A stretch of 37,982 nucleotides of DNA, taken from NCBI RefSeq assembly GCF_000003605.2, contig NW_003120919.1, forward strand, positions 464,092 to 502,073, in the 5' to 3' direction. Shown piece by piece: positions 33,301 to 37,982 of this stretch (its first letter is position 1; each line of letters opens with the position of its first letter). Below the pieces are notes generated by a model. The model made no database searches. It had not been told where the DNA came from and saw only the letters and a list, made by a program, of their open reading frames with translations. Source of the DNA: Saccoglossus kowalevskii (lineage: Eukaryota > Hemichordata > Enteropneusta > Harrimaniidae). The translations under genes were made by a program, and so were the position numbers.

Positions 33301-36300
33301 TGTGAATAAAGAAACTGACAATGGAAGAGAATGGTCCAAAGAAATCTTTAGTCCCTTCCATTATTTTGTCACCTATTCACTGAATGGAATGCTCCAAAGG
33401 GGAGTTGCAGTAGGCTTCCGTTGACAAGTCTATACCTGTCTCAGTTTGCCCTATTTTAATCTCTGCTTTATCACCCCGGCAATTATATTCAATCAAACTA
33501 CTGACAACAATGCACACATATACACACCGAGAAAGACAAACAGAATAACTTCTAGGGGAAATTTATCTCAATGCAAATGTGCCATACAGTTCCAGAATAG
33601 ACCCCACAGTATGGGTATGGTCTACGACTGAACTGAAAACATTTTAAACAAAACCCCATACAACAAATATAACCTGACATTATGCAACCAAACAGGTGCT
33701 ACACACAACTAATTTTTACCAGATCTGTTCTAAAGTTAAGTGAATACATCAGAATTTAATAATTATTTTTAGAAAAAATGCTCAAGTAAAAAAAATAATA
33801 TTAAGACTGAATTCATGCTAAACAAATTTTAAGCACACTCTCCAAAAAAACCCCGAAGACTTTCTTATTGAATTGCAGCCGGGTCAACAGGCAAAGAACA
33901 ATGTAGCAAAGCTGGTACTGAAGTGACCCTATTATGTCTGCAGTCCCTTACCATTGTGTAGATCTGCAACCATGGTGGTAATAAGAGAACTGAGCTAACA
34001 ATGACACCGGCAATAAAATTGATAAAAGAGACCCACACTCCAACAGGTGATTTTGTAATACATTTTAACACACCCTCTGACCACCCCCTCTCGAACCACT
34101 AATGGTAACAGTAACGGTTTTAAAACGTGATAGACTGTTCAATCACGAAGACAGGCAAGTCAAGTTGGAAGATAGGGGTCACCAAAATATGTACGAAAAG
34201 ATTAAGGAAGGTCAATGTAACCATAACAAGAAAACGGCAGATGACAAAAATGATAAAATTAATTGATTATTAACACATTCTCAACACATGGCATAAATAC
34301 ACATATTCTAACACTTGTACTTTGACAAAAACGCACCCAATCATATTTCCATACCTCGTTTCTTGAAGCCTAACAGGTGACTGAGCTCATTCACAGAAAT
34401 ACAATTTACTAATATAACGACTTGAAAACTTGTAATGAACATGAAAATTCTTGGTGCGACACAGATGTGTTTGTTTAATTGTTCCGTGGGATGACCCCAG
34501 GTATTTAGTTTGGTTACCGATATGTGTGCGTTACACAATGCAAATTAGTAACAGTTAAGAGTTTTGCAAGTCTGGACAAATTCTGAAGGAACTTGCAAAA
34601 ACAGCTCTCTGAGTAAAGTGAAGTCATTCAACTATGAAAAACACTTCCATTGATCAGAATAATTCTAAGAAGCATATACACCCAGAGTTATTATCATAAA
34701 CATATATCACCTGCCTTGACACGCCATCCAGTTGCCATTTCTGCATTATTATCTACTGTAAGTTGCTTTAGACAATTTTTTGCAAATTTTGCGAGTCAGT
34801 GAGATCAGCAAAATATACTGTAGAATACTTTATTTTTGCTTGGAATTTATTTGCTATTTTCCTAAATTTCACATTAAACTCATCAAAAATCAGTGAAAAT
34901 AAATTCCATACAAAATACCCAAAAAGCCTTTTCAGCGAAAATTAATTCCAGCAAAAAATAAAGTATTCCACAGTACTCTGGAGACCCTCAACAAAAAGCA
35001 TCAGTGACTTTTATTAAATTTTTTATTCACGAATGCCATAAAATCGTTAAAGGGGCACCTTCCAGTTAAGCCTAATTTCACAACAAATTTACTTTCAGGA
35101 TTAAAATAACAATGGATAACAAAAGATAGATTAACATTGTAAACAACATAAACAATAGTGTCCCATGATTCTTTGGTGCAATCCATAGGATTGAGCGGTT
35201 CCCCTTTAAATTGCTAACATTCTCAGCAGTGAAAATTAAACGATATTGTTCAAAAAAAATTGAATTTTCTGTCATTTGAAAAACACACAATTTTATCACC
35301 AGATCACAGGCCTGATTAAGGCAGATATACAAACATAAAACGGAACAAACAAAGATTTACAAACAAAACATTTAATTCAAGGATAAAAACAAACACAAAT
35401 ATTTTTATAACAATCATGAATACACAGAGGAGGTTTTGATGTGAACTGGATAGAGAATAAAACCGCCCATCCCAATTGATGGTGTACCTGTTATTTTTGG
35501 CTTATCATCCCCTTTTACAAGTCTCAAAAATTTTGAAATCAATTTTGTCAACTTTGGGTTACAAACAAACACATTCAACTCTCATCTCCAGCAACCTGTT
35601 AGCATTTTGAGATGCCACTGTGTGAGGTGCTTCTCCTTGGTGCACAGAAATCATCATACAGCCACTTTGAACCATTGGTGTCCAAAAACTCATGCTGAAT
35701 CCACATAACCTCTGAGACCACTCTACATAATTCAGGCAGTAGTGTACAGGAACCGTTTTTATCCGATATACTTACTGTGCCCTCAGGTCCAATCTGATAT
35801 CGCTCCACCTCCATCTCAATACGGTTTTCATGTATGTCCAAATCAGCGACACCAGTTTCGGAAAAACTGAAATCTAGAGGCTGCGTCACAATCTGTGTCA
35901 GATTTCTGAAAAACAAAATTTACAAAAAAAACTCAGAAAAGAAACACAAGATGTGAAATCAACTTTTTTGCATGCCAGTTGGGTGGAAAAAAGATTAAAA
36001 CAGAGAAAGTCAGAGGTTTCCAGTTGACTTATAGAGTATGACCCAATCTTTGTGAGGCATATCTTCAAATAAGAAGACTTGTTAACTCATCCTGCAAAAT
36101 GGAAACCTCTGATGTATATTTTAACCCAAGAGAAAGGAAAGTACACCTGTAACCTTACGCAAGCGCAATTAATTATAAAGTGAGGTTTTAGGGGGAGTTA
36201 GTAGAAGTACTTACCCATGCCTTGGAGGGTAATCTCTGGCATAATAACTTAAACACAAGAAAACAAATAACTGGACTTTAGAAACCACTATAAATTATGG

Positions 36301-37540
36301 AATTTTGCTATATCAACAATTCCGTTGATGATATTAGCATTTTTTTTCTTTTCAATATATTCATATTTTTCCTATTATTGTCACAGTTATTGGAGTATAA
36401 GAAAACAAGACTAATGGAATTTATCAATTATGGATAATCCTACGAGGATAGATTATATGAAGCTTAACTACTTTTACACTTTCACTTTTAAATATATTGC
36501 TTCCCTTTTCAAATTTATGTTAATAAATTAGAACATAATTTGACTTAGATGCAGGTTTCAACAAAAATCTTTAAAAAAAAAAAGATCGAAAGTTAGGACA
36601 TACGCAAGCAAGTCCAAGACACATTCTCTCAAGCTTGTCACCAGAGGGCGCTGTAAGAAACTTACTTAAGGGGGCATGGCTGATATTGTTAAATGATAGA
36701 GAAAGACGTGTGAAAACATTCAGAAGTTTGTTGTTAGTTGTAGAAATCTTTCATTGAGATGAAGAAAAAAAATACACCGACTGTAGAGTAAAACCCAAAC
36801 CCTAAAAACTAACATCTCACATTTGCCATCAATCAACAAGACATAATATCTAGTTGAGATTCCATGAATTATGACAGTATACTAGTACTCAAGTCTTTCA
36901 AAACAAAAAAGCAATGATTACTTAGTATATTCTCCTGACATTTGTTTGATTAACACTATCCTAATTAGCATATAATGCACATCTATTTGTTTTAAGGCTC
37001 CAGAATTTTCCAAGATTGATTCAGTTCTTCTGATGTCAGCACGAAAAGGATGCAAGAGTTTTTAACCAGTTAAAATGTTTTTTAGCTTGTTCACAAAACA
37101 AAGAAAGTGAAAATAAAAAAAATTGTCGGTAAAGAGACACAAAATACATGTTTCCATCCTTTGATTAGGCTTCGAAGCATGCGTTTTCAGAACCATGATA
37201 GCGCTTTTCCAGTTAAAGCACCAGTCATTACATGCAGCACATTACTAATTTAACGCATGTTATGTTATATGATAATCATATTGAACATGACATGTTATGA
37301 CGACAGAAGCTTTAACTTTTCTTCAGATAAAACATGCAATTTTTTTTTTACCCAAAGTACTCACCCATTGTCAGTTATATCGCCTAATGTGGTCCATAGT
37401 TGATTAAAAGTTTCTTGACTTAGTGGTTGACTTTGTGAAAGTCTGTCGGACCCCTGTGAAATACTGCGATCGAAACTCTTATCATGCAAAAGACTACTAC
37501 CAGAGGGTGGGGTCATACACTCAGCCTCTTCTTGCGACAT
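21066..37540 (-). CDS. p63/p73: p53-family transcription factor, TAp63/p73-like with SAM domain (11 coding exons)
   Basis: Join (minus) 37540-37365, 36247-36215, 35905-35776, 30448-30279, 29942-29864, 29405-29108, 28588-28370, 27954-27759, 22975-22655, 21734-21641, 21392-21066: 2043 nt, 680 residues. Residues: MDM2-type transactivation motif F45-x3-W49-x2-L52; DNA-binding domain about 171-368 with zinc ligands C247, H250, C309, C313 and DNA-contact arginines R319, R343, R350 all present; basic KKRK 384-387; tetramerisation domain with second helix about 391-430; SAM 542-596; C-terminal RFTLKQVLS (634-642) like the p63 inhibitory peptide, and a VKLE sumoylation-type site (K644). Known: family members are tetrameric nuclear factors controlling DNA-damage response, germline quality and epithelial programmes. 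The SAM domain and the length say p63/p73-type (ancestral) rather than vertebrate p53. Start chosen: ATG 37540, 18 nt inside an exon with an AG acceptor. The 5' UTR exon is not identified. Confidence 0.96.
21641..21734 (-). CDS. p63/p73: p63/p73 coding exon 10: SAM first half
   Basis: Acceptor GTATTTCCAG, donor GTAAGC; phase 2 in, phase 0 out. It encodes (G)[19 protein letters not shown] then [12 protein letters not shown], the first helices of SAM. Confidence 0.95.
22066..22103. repeat. GTGACT microsatellite and poly-C run in intron
   Basis: Repeated CTGTGACTGTGACTGTG, then a run of about 13 C, in the intron between exons 9 and 10. Only the location is notable. Confidence 0.8.
22655..22975 (-). 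CDS. p63/p73: p63/p73 coding exon 9: linker between tetramerisation and SAM
   Basis: Acceptor TTTTTTACAG, donor GTAAGT; phase 2 in, phase 2 out. It encodes a low-complexity Ser/Pro/Asn linker (residues 435-540; [17 protein letters not shown] at its start, [11 protein letters not shown] in its middle). It has a proline run but no PPxY, unlike the vertebrate p63/p73 linker. Two other frames are also open across it but do not fit the phases. Confidence 0.92.
23676..23840. mobile_element. Short TIR element (MITE-like), TTAA-flanked
   Basis: Ends are inverted: TTAAAGCGGGAGGATCGTCA plus CCTG at the left, and CAGGTGACGACTCCCCCGCT plus TTAA at the right. Length 165 bp; 22 of 24 terminal bases pair. 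TTAA at both ends suggests piggyBac-type target sites, but a TA duplication cannot be excluded. Confidence 0.75.
24416..24627. mobile_element. MITE-like element, family A copy 1
   Basis: Left end TTAACCTTTTCATTGCCAG; right side CTGGCAGTGAGAATGGCG is its imperfect inverse. The interior (CCCAATCTTCTGAAGAATAG, GAACGGGACTAT, GTGATGAAAAG) matches the element at 28769. The right TTAA is lost. Confidence 0.65.
27759..27954 (-). CDS. p63/p73: p63/p73 coding exon 8: tetramerisation domain
   Basis: Acceptor TCTACCACAG, donor GTAAGT; phase 1 in, phase 2 out. It encodes basic [30 protein letters not shown] and [20 protein letters not shown], the p63/p73-type tetramerisation domain with its extra C-terminal helix. 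One exon here covers what vertebrates split into exons 9 and 10. Confidence 0.96.
28370..28588 (-). CDS. p63/p73: p63/p73 coding exon 7: DNA-binding domain, C-terminal half
   Basis: Acceptor TTTGTTACAG, donor GTAAGT; phase 1 in, phase 1 out. It encodes [20 protein letters not shown] and [15 protein letters not shown]: zinc ligands C309 and C313, and hotspot equivalents of human p53 G245, R248, R249, R273, R280 and R282 all intact. Confidence 0.97.
28769..28974. mobile_element. MITE-like element, family A copy 2, TTAA-flanked
   Basis: TTAACCTCTTCACCACC at the left and GTAGTGAAAAGGTTTAA at the right form imperfect inverted ends with TTAA on both sides (206 bp). The interior is shared with 24416-24627. 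It sits in the intron between exons 6 and 7. CCTTTTCAC-like ends at TTAA suggest piggyBac-derived MITEs. Confidence 0.7.
29108..29405 (-). CDS. p63/p73: p63/p73 coding exon 6: DNA-binding domain, central part
   Basis: Acceptor TATATTCACAG, donor GTTAGT; phase 0 in, phase 1 out. It encodes [48 protein letters not shown] (zinc ligands C247, H250; R246 corresponds to human R175) and [10 protein letters not shown]. Junctions at TYS and V/G are those of human p53 introns 4 and 6; human intron 5 is absent. Confidence 0.97.
29864..29942 (-). CDS. p63/p73: p63/p73 coding exon 5: start of DNA-binding domain
   Basis: Acceptor TTTTTCATAG, donor GTAAGT; phase 2 in, phase 0 out. It encodes (N)[19 protein letters not shown] then SKTATWT. 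The Lys in LSKTATWT corresponds to the loop L1 Lys120 of p53. Confidence 0.96.
30279..30448 (-). CDS. p63/p73: p63/p73 coding exon 4: Ser/Pro-rich linker with PPPY
   Basis: Acceptor TTTCTGCAG, donor GTAAGT; phase 0 in, phase 2 out. Residues 114-169, Ser/Pro-rich, with [10 protein letters not shown] (P151-Y154), a PPxY ligand for WW-domain proteins, and ending in TVPS before NTDY as in human p63. Confidence 0.94.
32518..32595 (-). CDS. Candidate delta-N first coding exon (speculative)
   Basis: On the minus strand an ATG (32595) opens 26 codons ([20 protein letters not shown] at the start) ending exactly at a GTAAAG donor in phase 0, which fits the phase-0 acceptor of exon 4. The patch is richer in GC and CpG than its surroundings. 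An in-frame ATG also occurs four codons later. There is no sequence homology to vertebrate delta-N starts. It could be chance. Confidence 0.25.
35047..35209. mobile_element. Short TIR element (MITE-like), TTAA-flanked
   Basis: TTAAAGGGGCACCTTCCAG at the left and GAGCGGTTCCCCTTTAA at the right form inverted ends; 163 bp. The size and TTAA ends match the 23676 element, though the interiors differ. Confidence 0.65.
35776..35905 (-). CDS. p63/p73: p63/p73 coding exon 3: second transactivation segment
   Basis: Acceptor TTTTTCAG, donor GTAAGT; phase 2 in, phase 0 out. It encodes [20 protein letters not shown] and [20 protein letters not shown]. This aligns by eye with the QPIDLNF...NKIEISMDCIRMQ region of human TAp63. 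The reading frame stays open for 59 codons past the donor but that part is intron. Confidence 0.9.
36215..36247 (-). CDS. p63/p73: p63/p73 coding exon 2: 33-nt microexon
   Basis: Acceptor TTGTGTTTAAG after a long polypyrimidine tract, donor GTAAGT. It adds one base to a split Gly codon, ten codons ([10 protein letters not shown]) and two bases of the next. It is the only sequence between exons 1 and 3 that restores the frame and has both splice sites. Skipping it would keep the frame. Confidence 0.82.
36248..37364 (-). other. Intron 1 of the coding region
   Basis: 1.1 kb between the transactivation exon and the microexon. Nothing else is recognised in it. Confidence 0.6.
37365..37540 (-). 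CDS. p63/p73: p63/p73 coding exon 1: transactivation motif
   Basis: Exon runs 37558-37365 with an AG acceptor at 37560-37559 and a GTGAGT donor; coding starts at ATG 37540. It encodes [14 protein letters not shown]... and [16 protein letters not shown], matching the ETFSDLWKLL MDM2/p300-binding helix of p53. The upstream in-frame ATG at 37573 lies in the intron. Ends in phase 2. Confidence 0.92.
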
Positions 37541-37558
37541 TCTGACTTGTACCAAAAC

Positions 37559-37982
37559 CTTCAAAATAAACAATAACAGAATTCATATAAATTAGTGTTG
37601 TTCAGATGAACTCAGAGAATGGTGTGACATCTAAGCTAACAAAAAGACTAAAAAATCATGGTTTTCTAAAATCACCACATTCAAACTTAACTTTTTTCTC
37701 TCTAATTTTGTATGTCTGAAATGTTCTTCACACAAAAATTTCAATTTTTGGATGAAATTTATTCTAGTTCTACAATCAAATTTAATGTTCACTTGTTGTA
37801 CTGGAAACCAAACACATAGTTTACAAGTATACAACAGATTCTATGCAACTACTTTTCTTTTCTTTTTTTCATCAGTCTGTTCATTAATCTGAACTGCTCA
37901 ACAATTTGACTTTTTTTATTTTTAATATGAAAATATAATAAAAACCCACAGGCTGTCAAACATGCTGATACATGTCTCTCCA
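37559..37982 (-). other. Upstream intron/5' region, nothing recognised
   Basis: The non-coding first exon(s) and promoter must lie here or beyond the right edge. No donor or CpG-rich promoter patch stands out. Confidence 0.45.

Larger units (their letters stand above)
30449..35775 (-). other. Intron 3 of the p63/p73-like gene (5.3 kb)
   Basis: Joins exon 3 to exon 4 in phase 0. It is the largest intron and sits where vertebrate p63 has its internal (delta-N) promoter. It contains a MITE-like element (35047-35209) and a candidate alternative first exon (32518-32595). Other short ORFs on either strand show no domain. Confidence 0.6.

Noticed and set aside
33865-34071. Alternative delta-N exon ending at a GTAAGG donor near 33955
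   Set aside because: Phase would fit, but the peptide is strongly hydrophobic (membrane-like), unlikely as a transcription-factor N terminus.
35599-35775. Continuation of the exon 3 reading frame past the GTAAGT donor
   Set aside because: A strong donor sits at 35775-35770, and the phase-0 join to exon 4 gives the family sequence; the extension has no similarity to p63.

Overview
The window is animal nuclear DNA: AT-rich, intron-rich and full of repeats. It comes from a marine-type invertebrate bilaterian. Evidence for this is two split genes with GT-AG introns and consistent codon phases, spliceosomal U2 snRNA genes, a p53-family gene of the ancestral p63/p73 type (transactivation motif, DNA-binding domain, tetramerisation domain and SAM domain), and a DEG/ENaC channel carrying LDL-receptor class A modules. 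Protein wording in the p53 core resembles lophotrochozoan or basal deuterostome proteins. I cannot name the species from sequence alone.

Left part (1-6.7 kb, + strand): the 3' portion of a DEG/ENaC-family sodium channel gene. Twelve exons from 516 to 6504 join in frame (1454 nt) and run from two LDLa modules through the cysteine-rich extracellular domain to TM2, the pore motif and a stop. The 5' exons (start codon, TM1) lie off the left edge. The last intron holds a foldback-like inverted-repeat element, and an earlier intron holds one copy of a dispersed repeat.

Middle (6.7-18.5 kb): no protein gene recognised. It holds two identical 190-nt U2 snRNA genes facing each other (8903-9092 + and 10845-11034 -), each with the same upstream promoter block and a 3'-box-like element. 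A decayed U2 fragment, a 34-bp minisatellite (9797-10113) and a second copy of the dispersed repeat lie between them. Beyond are a nested-hairpin locus downstream of a TATA box (11.42-11.61 kb), a 45-46-bp minisatellite (12661-13000), and 14.25-18.19 kb of tandem-repeat elements ending in hairpins. One 50-base assembly gap interrupts this.

Right part (18.5-37.98 kb, - strand): a full p63/p73-like coding region in eleven exons (37540 down to 21066), 2043 nt, 680 codons plus stop, every junction in phase. A long 3' UTR probably follows, down to about 18.5 kb. Introns carry short TTAA-flanked MITE-like elements. The two protein genes are convergent and separated by the repeat-rich middle. I see no functional coupling between the channel, the U2 genes and the p53-family gene; they look like ordinary genomic neighbours.
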